DNA of 44,000 nucleotides from PMNU01 sp035480575 (GCA_035480575.1 DATIHR010000008.1:1-44000); one strand, 5' to 3'. Shown: positions 24,880-34,455, counted from the stretch's first letter. The notes: a model not told the origin generated them from the sequence alone. A program made the numbers and translations.

Positions 24880-25590
24880 ATGGCATCAATATTAATTGGT
24901 GACGTGTACATGAAACTTCCTGACGGCAGATTAGAAATTGCAGTTATGCCCGCTGCAAAGAGTGATTTTTTGGCTCCAGCAATATTAATCAATAGGCGCT
25001 CTGCAAACCCGGATACTGGTTTGCCGGTAACACCGAAAGCGGTAGAGCAGTTTAAGGCGCAAGCCTCCGAACGTGGTACCGAGCAGGCCATCGAATTAAA
25101 CCGTACACGGAAGGGGCTATACGATATGCAGGGCCACCGACCAATAGGTGCTCTAGCCATTTTGAGGGGCGGTGAGCAAGACGGTCTGCATCTCGCATAT
25201 GCGTACACGACCGAACAATACCTACACGTAGACGAACACCCTGTATGTTTGCGAAGTGCCTGTGTCGATCCAGCATTCAGAGGCAAAGGCTTAAGCGCAG
25301 TGGTAGCTGTTGAATCGTTAAACACGTTTTCCTCTGCACGCGCGTATAAGGATTGTGTTGGCGCGGCGGGCATTTTACTTGGCCACGAATTTGAGACAAT
25401 ACACCCGGATGTTGCGGCCAAACGGCTAGACCAATATTACGTACAAACATTTATGGGGATACCTCTGTCAATGCCGCCAGAGAATGCCCCCTCGTTGCCA
25501 GCAAACCCTCGTGTAGAAGAAGTTATTCAGACAATTCAGCAAGCGTTTCCGAGCACGCCAGACTACACCGTCGTTAATCGTTACCCGTAA
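24880..25590 (+). CDS. GNAT-like acetyltransferase
   Basis: 236 residues from the ATG at 24880. TATAAT lies at 24845-24850, so a longer TTG-initiated frame is unlikely. The segment VCLRSACVDPAFRGKGLSAV resembles GNAT motif A with its R/Q-x-x-G-x-G acetyl-CoA loop. The flanking parts are not recognised, and the substrate is unknown. It is a single gene between clpP and the rpoB promoter. Confidence 0.55.
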   Translation: MASILIGDVYMKLPDGRLEIAVMPAAKSDFLAPAILINRRSANPDTGLPVTPKAVEQFKAQASERGTEQAIELNRTRKGLYDMQGHRPIGALAILRGGEQDGLHLAYAYTTEQYLHVDEHPVCLRSACVDPAFRGKGLSAVVAVESLNTFSSARAYKDCVGAAGILLGHEFETIHPDVAAKRLDQYYVQTFMGIPLSMPPENAPSLPANPRVEEVIQTIQQAFPSTPDYTVVNRYP

Positions 25591-25593
25591 CCC

Positions 25594-25622
25594 TTGACAT
25601 TCATTTTATCGTCCTTCATAAT
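25594..25622 (+). promoter_or_regulatory. rpoBC promoter
   Basis: TTGACA (25594-25599), a 17-nt spacer and CATAAT (25617-25622): a near-consensus promoter giving an mRNA leader of about 200 nt, unlike the short leaders elsewhere in the window. Confidence 0.75.
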
Positions 25623-25646
25623 ATTATCCTAAGAAGTAGTGTAAGC

Positions 25647-25745
25647 ATGGGCAGTGCTCCAGTTGCGACGTCAACGGCAATTATTGCAGCGCCAAAAACA
25701 CCTGGCTTAGAGACCTTCGCGCGAACAAAACACTTAACACACTAA
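25647..25745 (+). CDS. Possible 32-residue leader peptide before rpoB
   Basis: An ATG at 25647 opens a 32-codon frame (MGSAPVATSTAIIAAP...HLTH) ending just before the two leader hairpins. There is no strong ribosome-binding site. It could be a regulatory leader peptide or chance. Confidence 0.25.
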   Translation: MGSAPVATSTAIIAAPKTPGLETFARTKHLTH

Positions 25746-25751
25746 GTAAAT

Positions 25752-25805
25752 CCGTGCCTTACTATTGTGCACGGGACCCTGCGACGCACGCATAGCGTTG
25801 CAGGG
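25752..25805 (+). promoter_or_regulatory. Leader hairpins upstream of rpoB
   Basis: Two adjacent hairpins: CCGTGC (25752-25757) with GCACGG, and an 11-bp stem 25777-25787 with 25795-25805 (one G-U). The second ends 12 nt before the ribosome-binding site AAGGGG. It could be a binding site for autogenous control; no T run follows, so it is not a terminator. Confidence 0.45.
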
Positions 25806-25826
25806 GTAACGAACTAAGGGGAACCA

Positions 25827-28800
25827 ATGGCGAAAAGCATTAAGATCGCATCCGACAAGGGCGTGCGCGTCTACTACACACGCCAAGACGACGCAATCGA
25901 ACTACAGAACCTAGTCGATCACCAAAATAAGTCCTTTCAATGGTTTGTAGAGGAAGGACTTGGTGAGTTGCTCGCAGAGATTAGTCCAATAGACGACTAC
26001 ACAAGCGCAAAACTAAGCTTAGTCTTCAAGGACTACCACTTTGAAGATCCTAAAATGACCGAGGCAGAAGCCCGGGAAAACAACGTCAGCTACGAAGCGC
26101 CATTAAAGGCCAAAGTAGAACTGACCAACAAGGTGACCGGCGAAGTAAAAGAGCAAGAGATCTACCTGGGCGATTACCCCTGGATGACAAAACGCGGTAC
26201 GTTCGTTATTAACGGTGCCGAGCGTGTTGTCGTAAGCCAACTTATACGTTCGGCTGGTGTATTCTTTACGTCCGAGGCACATGGCGCAACCAACCTGTAT
26301 GGCGCCAAGGTTATACCTGGCCGCGGTGCGTGGTTCGAATTCGAAACCTCTGCTGCTGGTGCCCTGTTTGTTAAGATTGACCGCAAGCGCAAAATTGCCG
26401 TTACCACGCTCTTACGTGCACTCGGCATGACCGAAGCCCACATGAAGGACGCCTTCAAGCATGTCGATACCGGTAAAGTTGGCTACTTGCAAGCAACCCT
26501 CGATAAAGACCCGACCCGCGGTCAAAGCGATGCGCTAATCGAGGTATACCGCCGTTTGCGTCCTGGTGACCTGGCAACCGTAGACAACGCCAAGGCACTT
26601 ATAGAGAACATGTTGTACAACTTTAAGCGGTTCGACTTTTCGCGCGTCGGCCGTTACAAAATAAACAAACGTTTAAACCTGGATGTGCCCAACACCATAG
26701 AAAATCGCGTTATGCGTCTAGAGGACTTAGTAGCCATTGTTGCGGAGTTAATCCGTTTGAACAACGCCCAAGAACCTGCCGACGATATCGACAGCCTTGC
26801 GAACCGCCGCGTTAAACTCGTTGGCGAGCTTGTACAACGCCAATTCCGCATTGGTTTACTCCGCATGGAACGCAATACCAAAGACCGTATGTCTATGAGC
26901 GAAATCGAAACAGTTACCCCTGGCCAGCTTATTAATGCCCGCCCGGTTGTCGCTGCTGTTCGTGAATTCTTTGCCAGCAGCCAGCTGAGCCAGTTCATGG
27001 ACCAGATCAACCCCCTCAGCGAGCTTGCGCACAAGCGTCGCCTGAGTTCTATGGGCCCTGGTGGTTTGAGCCGTGAACGTGCAGGCTTCGAGGTTCGCGA
27101 CGCCCACGCCACCCACTATGGTCGTATTTGTGCCGTTGAAACTCCAGAAGGTGCCAACATCGGTTTGGTATCAAACCTGGCTAACTACGCCCGTATTAAC
27201 GACTACGGTTTTATTGAAACCCCATACCGCAAAGTTATTAATGCAGCTACCGCTAAGGACGCTGCCGGCCACATCGCCGCAGAAGACCTGAAGGACGAAA
27301 ACGGCAAGGCTATCGTTAAGGCAGGTAAGACCATTACTAAAGACGATGCTGCTAAGCTGGCAAAAGTTACCGGCAAGGCAACCTGGCGGGTTAAGGCTAA
27401 GGTGACCAACGACGTTGTCTACCTAGACGCATCCGCCGAAGAATCTGCTGTTATTGCTGGTATCGGTAACGAGCTGGACGAGAATGGCTACTTTACAAGC
27501 GAACGTGTTGGCGCCCGCACCGAGCTAAAGCCCGGCGAGGCCGACGCTGACGACGTGACGCACATGGACGCTGCCCGCAACCAAATCATTGGTAGCTCGG
27601 CTGGCCTTATTCCGTTCATTGAAAAGAACTACGTGTACCGCTCACTTATGGGTGGCAACCAGCAACGCCAAGCCGTACCACTTATTCAGCCTACCTCGCC
27701 CATTGTTGGCACCGGCCTCGAAGTCGCGGCCGCTCGCAACACCGGCCAAATGATACTTGCAGAGGCAGACGGCGAAGTCGTTAAAGCTACCGGCGACGAA
27801 GTCATCGTAGCCTACAAAGACGGCAATGTTTCGTACGAGCCACAACACTTTATTCGTTCCAACGAAGGCACCAGTATCAACCAAAAAGTAGTTGTTGCAA
27901 CTGGCGACAAGGTTAAGAAGGACGACGTGCTTATTGAAGGTATGTCCATAGAAGGCGGCGAGCTCGCCCTTGGCAAAGACCTCATTGCAGCCTTCATGCC
28001 CTGGAGCGGTTATAACTTCGAGGATGCCATCATCATCAGCCGCAAGCTGGTAGAGGACGACACGCTTACGAGCATCCATATTGTCGACTTCATGATTGAG
28101 GTCCGCGAAACCAAGCTGGGGCCAGAAATTGTTACCCGGGACATTCCGAACGTATCAGAGGACGCTTTGCGTCACCTGGACGAAGACGGTATCGTCCGCA
28201 TCGGCGCCGAGGTACACCCTGGCGATATCCTGGTTGGTAAGATCACCCCGAAGGGTGAGCAAGAGCTGTCCAGCGAAGAGCGCCTGTTACGCGCTATCTT
28301 CGGCGAAAAAGCCAAAGAAGTTCGCGACACCTCGCAGCGCATGAGCAACGGCAAGCATGGTAAAGTTGTTGGCGTTAAGGTATTCAGCCGGGAAAACGGC
28401 CACGAACTTAAAGCCGGCGTACTAATGCAAATTCAAGTATTCGTAGCCCAGATGCGCAAGATTAGCGTGGGCGACAAGCTTGGTGGCCGCCATGGTAACA
28501 AGGGTGTTATTGCCCGAATTTTGCCCATCGAGGACATGCCATTCATGGAAGACGGGCGACCCGTCGACATCATCCTAAACCCACTCGGTGTGCCATCGCG
28601 TATGAACCTAGGCCAGTTGTTTGAAACTCACCTTGGCATGGCCGCCCGCGCACTAGGTATCAAGGTAGCCAGCCCGTCATTTAACGGTGTGCCTGCCAAC
28701 AAAATTCAGTCACTCTTACAAGACGCAGGACTACCCGAAGATGGCAAACAGCAGCTATACGACGGCCGCACCGGTGAAGCATTTGCCGAGCGCACCACCG

Positions 28801-29387
28801 TTGGCTCGATGTACATGATCAAGCTTAACCACATGGTTGCCGACAAGATCCACGCCCGTTCAACCGGCCCGTACACCATGGTTACTCAGCAACCGCTTGG
28901 CGGTAAGGCCCAAAACGGCGGTCAGCGTTTCGGTGAAATGGAAGTATGGGCGCTGGAGGCATACGGCGCAGCCGCAACTCTGCAGGAAATGCTCACCATT
29001 AAATCCGACGACGTGTATGGCCGTTCCAAGGCATACGAATCTATCATTAAAAAGACTGAGATCGTTGGGCCTAAGGTACCGGAAAGCTTTAACGTACTCG
29101 TAAAAGAACTGCAAGGCCTTGGCCTGAAAGTTGACCTCGTTGACTCCGGTAAGGTAGTTGATGCCGAGCACGTGCTGGCTACAAATGTCCGCGACGAAGC
29201 TGCCAACCTACCAGAGGTAGAGGTACCCGCACCGAGCATTGCCGATATCGATGTCACCGAAGAAGCGCCGGTAGACGAATTTATGGTTATAGAAAGTGAA
29301 CTAGACGATTCAATGGCTCCTGTAGCAGCAATCAGTGACGATGTCGCGGATGACGCTGCTGCAGATGATGAAAGGAAGGAGGCCTAA
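25827..29387 (+). CDS. rpoB: RNA polymerase beta subunit
   Basis: 1186 residues. The rifampicin-pocket region is well conserved (SSQLSQFMDQINPLSE, then HKRRLSSMGPGGLSRERAGF), with Ile where Asn518 (E. coli numbering) usually stands. The catalytic-core segments GRHGNKGVIARI and MNLGQLFETHLGMAA are normal. The C-terminus has an acidic tail of about 75 residues after FNVLVKELQGLGL. It follows a near-consensus promoter and a roughly 200-nt leader, and is separated from rpoC by one base. Confidence 0.98.
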   Translation: MAKSIKIASDKGVRVYYTRQDDAIELQNLVDHQNKSFQWFVEEGLGELLAEISPIDDYTSAKLSLVFKDYHFEDPKMTEAEARENNVSYEAPLKAKVELTNKVTGEVKEQEIYLGDYPWMTKRGTFVINGAERVVVSQLIRSAGVFFTSEAHGATNLYGAKVIPGRGAWFEFETSAAGALFVKIDRKRKIAVTTLLRALGMTEAHMKDAFKHVDTGKVGYLQATLDKDPTRGQSDALIEVYRRLRPGDLATVDNAKALIENMLYNFKRFDFSRVGRYKINKRLNLDVPNTIENRVMRLEDLVAIVAELIRLNNAQEPADDIDSLANRRVKLVGELVQRQFRIGLLRMERNTKDRMSMSEIETVTPGQLINARPVVAAVREFFASSQLSQFMDQINPLSELAHKRRLSSMGPGGLSRERAGFEVRDAHATHYGRICAVETPEGANIGLVSNLANYARINDYGFIETPYRKVINAATAKDAAGHIAAEDLKDENGKAIVKAGKTITKDDAAKLAKVTGKATWRVKAKVTNDVVYLDASAEESAVIAGIGNELDENGYFTSERVGARTELKPGEADADDVTHMDAARNQIIGSSAGLIPFIEKNYVYRSLMGGNQQRQAVPLIQPTSPIVGTGLEVAAARNTGQMILAEADGEVVKATGDEVIVAYKDGNVSYEPQHFIRSNEGTSINQKVVVATGDKVKKDDVLIEGMSIEGGELALGKDLIAAFMPWSGYNFEDAIIISRKLVEDDTLTSIHIVDFMIEVRETKLGPEIVTRDIPNVSEDALRHLDEDGIVRIGAEVHPGDILVGKITPKGEQELSSEERLLRAIFGEKAKEVRDTSQRMSNGKHGKVVGVKVFSRENGHELKAGVLMQIQVFVAQMRKISVGDKLGGRHGNKGVIARILPIEDMPFMEDGRPVDIILNPLGVPSRMNLGQLFETHLGMAARALGIKVASPSFNGVPANKIQSLLQDAGLPEDGKQQLYDGRTGEAFAERTTVGSMYMIKLNHMVADKIHARSTGPYTMVTQQPLGGKAQNGGQRFGEMEVWALEAYGAAATLQEMLTIKSDDVYGRSKAYESIIKKTEIVGPKVPESFNVLVKELQGLGLKVDLVDSGKVVDAEHVLATNVRDEAANLPEVEVPAPSIADIDVTEEAPVDEFMVIESELDDSMAPVAAISDDVADDAAADDERKEA

Positions 29388-29388
29388 C

Positions 29389-32300
29389 ATGCGCCGCTAC
29401 TCATACGGTACAAACATTGCCGATTTTGACGCAGTCAGGCTCGCCGTAGCTTCTGCTGCCGATATTTTGGAATGGTCCCACGGCGAGGTTACCAAGCCCG
29501 AGACCATTAACTATCGCACCCAAAAGCCCGAACGCGACGGTTTGTTCTGCGAACGGATCTTCGGGCCAGTCAAAGACATAAATCCGCATGACGCAAAATA
29601 TAAAGGCGTGCGCTCGCGCGAGGCAGCCGTCGACAAAAACGGCGAGCTCGTTACTAAGAGCATCGTCCGCCGTGAACGCATGGGCCATATCAGCCTGGCT
29701 GTTCCGGTTGCACACATTTGGTTCTTGCGTGGCACCCCAAGTGCCATTGGCCTACTCCTAGGCGTGACCGTTAAGAATCTAGAGCGCGTGGCCTACTTTG
29801 CTAGCTACATCATTAAGCGTGTAGACAAAAAGAAACTCGACACAATCCGCGCCGACCGCGAAGCCGAATACGCAGCCGCCAAAGAGGCAATTAAGCTGCG
29901 TTACGAAAAAGAAGCTGAGGCCGAGAATGCAAACCTCAAAGCCCTGGCCGAAATGCAAACCAAAGAAGTTGCCGAGCTCGAGAAAGAGTTCGAGCAGTTC
30001 AAGGCACAGCTTGACGGCCTGGTTAAACTGTCCCTTATCAGCGAAGCTGAATACCGGGCACTACCCGACGAATTACGCGAGCTTATAGAGGTTGGCATGG
30101 GTGGCGCCGCCCTTAAAATGCTTCTGGACGAGATCGAGCTTAAAGACCTTATCAAGCAACTGACCGACGAAGCCGACGAGGCAAAGGGCCAACGCAAGAA
30201 GAAGCTTATGAAGCGCTTGCGCTTGCTTGAAAGCATGGAACGCGCCGGCATCGAGCCTGCTAGTATGTGTTTGAGCGTACTGCCGGTTATCCCCCCCGAC
30301 CTTCGCCCTATGGTACAGCTAACCGGTGGACGGTTTGCTACCAGTGACCTGAACGACCTCTATCGACGCGTTATTAACCGCAACAACCGTCTCAAGAAGC
30401 TCATCGAGCTGAATGCGCCAGAAGTTATCCGCCGCAACGAGCAACGTATGTTGCAAGAAGCCGTCGATGCCTTAATTGACAACAACAGCGCCCGCAGTGG
30501 TCGTGCTGTTGCTGCCACCGGCCAACGCCGCCGCCTTAAGAGTTTGAGTGACATGCTTAAGGGTAAGCAGGGGCGTTTCCGCCAGAACCTACTGGGTAAG
30601 CGTGTTGACTACTCTGGTCGTTCGGTAATCGTTGCCGGCCCAGAGCTTAAAATCAATCAATGTGGCTTACCTAAGATGATGGCACTTGAGCTGTTCAAGC
30701 CATTCGTTATTGGCGAACTTATTGCCCGCGAACAGGCCCACAACATTCGTTCTGCCACGCGTATGATCGAAACCGGCGAAATCGCCGTATGGGACGCACT
30801 CGACGAAGTTATTCGTGGTAAGTACGTGCTCCTTAACCGCGCGCCGTCGCTGCACCGCCTAAGCATTCAAGCTTTCCAACCGGTGCTTATTGAAGGCCGC
30901 GCAATTCAGCTGCACCCGCTCGTCTGTAAGGGCTTTAACGCCGACTTCGACGGCGACCAAATGGCCGTCCACCTACCGTTGAGCGACGAGGCACAAGCTG
31001 AAGCTCGCGACATCATGGCGGCCAACAGCAACCTGCTAAAACCAGCCGATGGTACGCCCATCCTGCACATCGAGCAAGATATGGTGCTTGGCTGTTACTA
31101 TCTAACGTTTGAACCTGACGAATCCGGCACATTCCGCCCATTCACAAGCCTAGAAGAAGCCATCATGGCCCTAGACGCAGGCAAGATTAAAATGCAAACC
31201 CGTGTACGCCTGCCATTTAGGGGCGAAATCCGCGAGACCACGCTAGGACGAGTGCTCTTTAACGAAGCATTCCCGGCTGATTTCTCATTCCAGGACGAGC
31301 CAATGACCAAAAAGAAGCTGCAGCACGTTATGGCTATGGTGTACGCCAAGTATGGCCAGGTCAAGACTGCCGAGATAGCCGACGAGCTAAAAGACCTTGG
31401 CTTTAAGGCTGCGACTGCCTCTGGCCTGTCCATGGGCATGGGCGACTTTACTCCCATTACCGGCATGGACAAGGTTATTCAGGAAGGCGAGGTTCGTGCC
31501 GCCGCTATTAGCGAACAGTACGAGCAAGGCTTTATTACCGACGACGAGCGCCACCGTCTTACTATCGACACCTGGACCAAGGTAGATACACGTGTACAAG
31601 AGCTGCTGGCCGAACAAATCGCCGGCCAACACTCTACTATGGCTATCGCCATTACCTCTGGTGCTCGTGGTAACATCTCGCAGATGAAAATGTGTGTCGG
31701 CATGCTTGGTGTCTTCCAGGACGCCGCCGGCAATGTTATTGAGCTACCTATTAAGTCAGGCTACATCCAAGGCCTCGACCCGCTGGAATACTTTACTGGT
31801 ACCCGCGGTACCCGTAAGGCGCTTATCGACATCGCCCTAAAGACCGCCGACGCCGGGTACTTAACCCGTCGCCTTGTAGATGTTGCCCAAGATGTCTTCA
31901 CCATCGACGATGAGGATGTCGAACTTGACCCTGGCTTCGCTATGTTCAGAAGCGACGCAGCAGAAATCGGCGTCGCCTACGCATCCCGCCTAGAAGGCCG
32001 TTTTGCAGGCGCCGATGTTAAAGGCCACGTAAAACGCGGCGAGCCCATTACTCACGAAATTGCCGAAGCCATTGAAGCCGACAGTTCCATTGATGGCGTC
32101 AAGATCATGAGCGTCTTAAGCGCCACTACTGTGCACGGTGTACCGCAGAAGTCCTACGGTGTAGATCCTGCAACAGGTCTAACTGTGGCATCGCATCACC
32201 CCATCGGCGTTATTGCTGCCCAGAGTATTGGCGAACCAGGCACCCAGCTGTCCCTGGACTCCAAGCACCGTTCCGGCGCCGTACTCGCCGACGACACCGC

Positions 32301-33201
32301 TCAGGGTCTGTCGCGTGTAGAAGAGTTGTTCGAAATCCGCACACCTAAGGGTCAGGCATATCTGACCGATATCGCCGGTACTGCCACCATATGGGAAGAA
32401 GGCGACAAGTACATCGTACAAGTAACCGCTAAGGACAAAGAAGACCTCGTCTTTAAGCTTGGCGAGCGCGTAGCTAAAGTTAGAAGCGGTAGCGACGTTG
32501 CTATCGGCGACGTTGTAGCCAGCCTTGCTGACGGCTCCGAGCCGCTTATCGCTCCTATGGCAGGCAAGGCCGAAGTTACCGACAAGTCGGTTATCATCAC
32601 GCCCGCCGGCCAAAGCGTTGTACGCTACGAAATCCCTGGCTTTAAGCAAATTCTCGTAAGCGACGGCGACCACGTCGTTGCCGGCCAACGCCTAACCAAC
32701 GGTTCTATCAACCTGCCTGAGCTTATGCGCTTGCAGGGTGTAGAGTCTACCCAGCGCTACATCATGAACGAAATACTACACATCTTTGCAGCACAGGGTC
32801 AAAACATTGCTGACAAGCACCTTGAGATCATCGTACGCCAAATGTTCAGCCGCGTTCAGATCGAAGAAGCGGGTGACAGCGACTTTGTAACCGGCGACGT
32901 TGTCAGTAAGCTAGCCGTCGTAGAAGCAAACGATGCACTAACCAAGGCAAGCAAAACGCCAGCCAAGGTAAACCAGCTTATCTTGGGTATTACCAAGGCG
33001 TCCCTAAGTACCGACTCGTTCCTAAGTGCCGCATCGTTCCAAGACACCACGCGTGTGCTTATAGCAGCCGCAACCTCGGGACGCATCGACAAACTGTTCG
33101 GCCTTAAGGAAAACGTTATCCTTGGCCGTAGGATTCCGGTAGGTACCGGTTACCGCTCCCCAGAGCAACTAGCCGAAGAGCTAGCCATCGTCGAAGCATA
33201 G
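29389..33201 (+). CDS. rpoC: RNA polymerase beta' subunit, zinc sites lost
   Basis: 1270 residues; ATG at 29389 after AAGGAGG, one base past the rpoB stop. The catalytic NADFDGDQM and the bridge-helix region (ALKTADAGYLTRRLVDVAQD) are present. Two departures stand out. The N-terminal zinc ribbon (four Cys after the ERIFGP segment) is replaced by residues 61-90 with no Cys. The second zinc site is also gone (GVxxKSYG at 917-924 with Pro919 and Ser922 where Cys is expected). The trigger loop reads SLDSKHRSG at about 955-963 where most bacteria have TMRTFHxGG; the catalytic His960 is kept. The frame is intact and long, so this is a functional lineage variant, not decay. Confidence 0.97.
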   Translation: MRRYSYGTNIADFDAVRLAVASAADILEWSHGEVTKPETINYRTQKPERDGLFCERIFGPVKDINPHDAKYKGVRSREAAVDKNGELVTKSIVRRERMGHISLAVPVAHIWFLRGTPSAIGLLLGVTVKNLERVAYFASYIIKRVDKKKLDTIRADREAEYAAAKEAIKLRYEKEAEAENANLKALAEMQTKEVAELEKEFEQFKAQLDGLVKLSLISEAEYRALPDELRELIEVGMGGAALKMLLDEIELKDLIKQLTDEADEAKGQRKKKLMKRLRLLESMERAGIEPASMCLSVLPVIPPDLRPMVQLTGGRFATSDLNDLYRRVINRNNRLKKLIELNAPEVIRRNEQRMLQEAVDALIDNNSARSGRAVAATGQRRRLKSLSDMLKGKQGRFRQNLLGKRVDYSGRSVIVAGPELKINQCGLPKMMALELFKPFVIGELIAREQAHNIRSATRMIETGEIAVWDALDEVIRGKYVLLNRAPSLHRLSIQAFQPVLIEGRAIQLHPLVCKGFNADFDGDQMAVHLPLSDEAQAEARDIMAANSNLLKPADGTPILHIEQDMVLGCYYLTFEPDESGTFRPFTSLEEAIMALDAGKIKMQTRVRLPFRGEIRETTLGRVLFNEAFPADFSFQDEPMTKKKLQHVMAMVYAKYGQVKTAEIADELKDLGFKAATASGLSMGMGDFTPITGMDKVIQEGEVRAAAISEQYEQGFITDDERHRLTIDTWTKVDTRVQELLAEQIAGQHSTMAIAITSGARGNISQMKMCVGMLGVFQDAAGNVIELPIKSGYIQGLDPLEYFTGTRGTRKALIDIALKTADAGYLTRRLVDVAQDVFTIDDEDVELDPGFAMFRSDAAEIGVAYASRLEGRFAGADVKGHVKRGEPITHEIAEAIEADSSIDGVKIMSVLSATTVHGVPQKSYGVDPATGLTVASHHPIGVIAAQSIGEPGTQLSLDSKHRSGAVLADDTAQGLSRVEELFEIRTPKGQAYLTDIAGTATIWEEGDKYIVQVTAKDKEDLVFKLGERVAKVRSGSDVAIGDVVASLADGSEPLIAPMAGKAEVTDKSVIITPAGQSVVRYEIPGFKQILVSDGDHVVAGQRLTNGSINLPELMRLQGVESTQRYIMNEILHIFAAQGQNIADKHLEIIVRQMFSRVQIEEAGDSDFVTGDVVSKLAVVEANDALTKASKTPAKVNQLILGITKASLSTDSFLSAASFQDTTRVLIAAATSGRIDKLFGLKENVILGRRIPVGTGYRSPEQLAEELAIVEA

Positions 33202-33215
33202 AAGGGGCAAAATCC

Positions 33216-33731
33216 ATGTGCCCCGAACTTTCCCCCGAGCCCCAATCACACGATCGCCTAGTGCACGCTACGCCTCCTTGGCTTGGCGAAGGCCGGCCTT
33301 TTCCATTGCCTGCCGAAGAGTATATGACGCCGTTAGAGCATGCCGTTCTTGGCCAAATGGCATTAAACCCTGAACTCGTACGATACGTTCCACAAGAGGA
33401 ATCGCCCTCCCTGCGGCCACATGCCCGCCATATGTTAACGGTTGCTACGGCGAACGGTCATACAATACGGGCGCAGGTTAATAGCCATGATGGTGTCTAT
33501 GATGGATTACGCGTAGATGGCGTTCCGGTCGCAAGGCGTATCGGGCCGGATGGCTCCCTCTATGTGCTCCCCAACGGAGAACTTAGGAGCCAACGACTCA
33601 TACTCCGTCGAGATATCATGCTTAACCCAAACAAGCATTGGCACCATTTAGTGCCACCTAGGCTGCGGGTTGCTAACCGAATTGCGACGCTGTTCCGAAA
33701 CGGGACACCCACACTGACCCTCGGCAGGTAG
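33216..33731 (+). CDS. Unknown protein, paralogue 1, between rpoC and rpsL
   Basis: 171 residues, ATG at 33216 behind GAAGGGG, 14 bp after rpoC and so probably cotranscribed with rpoBC. No known domain. A helix MTPLEHAVLGQMALNPELV precedes a beta-rich segment (DGVYDGLRVDGVPVARRIG), and it ends PPRLRVANRIATLF. The same pattern recurs in the next gene, so the two arose by tandem duplication. A role tied to transcription or translation is suggested only by position. Confidence 0.65.
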   Translation: MCPELSPEPQSHDRLVHATPPWLGEGRPFPLPAEEYMTPLEHAVLGQMALNPELVRYVPQEESPSLRPHARHMLTVATANGHTIRAQVNSHDGVYDGLRVDGVPVARRIGPDGSLYVLPNGELRSQRLILRRDIMLNPNKHWHHLVPPRLRVANRIATLFRNGTPTLTLGR

Positions 33732-33763
33732 CAAGCCTGTAGCGGACGGTGTACTATGGTTAC

Positions 33764-34312
33764 ATGGCACCATACGGCCCAAACGGCGGCAACTATAGCG
33801 ACTCTGACCTTCGTGCGTTACGCAATATCGTATCTCCACAAAGCGGGCTGACAACAAGCTTAGATATGCCACTCCCCGAGGGCCGTGTACTCACACTCTT
33901 CGAAGCCAAAATACTCCACACGCTCCAGCATAATGCCGCGTATGTAGAATTGCCCGTAGAGTTGTCGTACGAAGATGTCGACCCAATATCTTACAGCATG
34001 AACGTTATTACCAAACGAGCCGGCGGCACTGTACTGCAAGCTACGGTTGTCGCTCGTGATGGGTTTTATGCATACACTCGGCTGAGCGGACCGCTCGTAG
34101 CCCGTAAGCTAGGCAAAGAAGCCGCAACGCTGTGTTCACTGGCCGACGGCACGGTAAAGGGCGAATCGCCAACCGAGGGCGGCGCATTCTTTACGATCGA
34201 GGGGCCTTGGCAGCGGCTACTGCCAGAAGGCTTACGCGTCGCCGGTCGTTTGGGTGTATTATTCGCCAACAGCGAACCCGTATTCCCAAAACGCCGTACG
34301 ATTCCCCAGTAA
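33764..34312 (+). CDS. Unknown protein, paralogue 2, between rpoC and rpsL
   Basis: 182 residues, start taken at ATG 33764, 6 nt after TACTAT (33752-33757), hence leaderless. It aligns with the previous gene in order: VLTLFEAKILHTLQHN with the MTPLEHAVLGQM helix, DGFYAYTRLSGPLVARKLG with the central beta segment, and LPEGLRVAGRLGVLF with PPRLRVANRIATLF. No family is recognised. Having its own promoter inside the transcription-translation gene block, it may be expressed separately from rpoC. Confidence 0.6.
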   Translation: MAPYGPNGGNYSDSDLRALRNIVSPQSGLTTSLDMPLPEGRVLTLFEAKILHTLQHNAAYVELPVELSYEDVDPISYSMNVITKRAGGTVLQATVVARDGFYAYTRLSGPLVARKLGKEAATLCSLADGTVKGESPTEGGAFFTIEGPWQRLLPEGLRVAGRLGVLFANSEPVFPKRRTIPQ

Positions 34313-34316
34313 TCTG

Positions 34317-34345
34317 TTGAAAACACAACACAATCCTGCTAAAAT
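34317..34345 (+). promoter_or_regulatory. Promoter of rpsL-rpsG
   Basis: TTGAAA (34317-34322), a 17-nt spacer and TAAAAT (34340-34345). A leader of about 100 nt with GC-rich self-complementary stretches precedes the rpsL ribosome-binding site AAGGAG; it could hold an autoregulatory site. Confidence 0.7.
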
Positions 34346-34455
34346 AATACAGTTATTACTAAGCAGCCCGAGCTAGGCGGCCTACACATGTAGCAGAGTT
34401 GGCACTCGTTCATGTGCGCCTGTGGCAGAAGCCTGCAAGACTTTAAGGAGTATAA

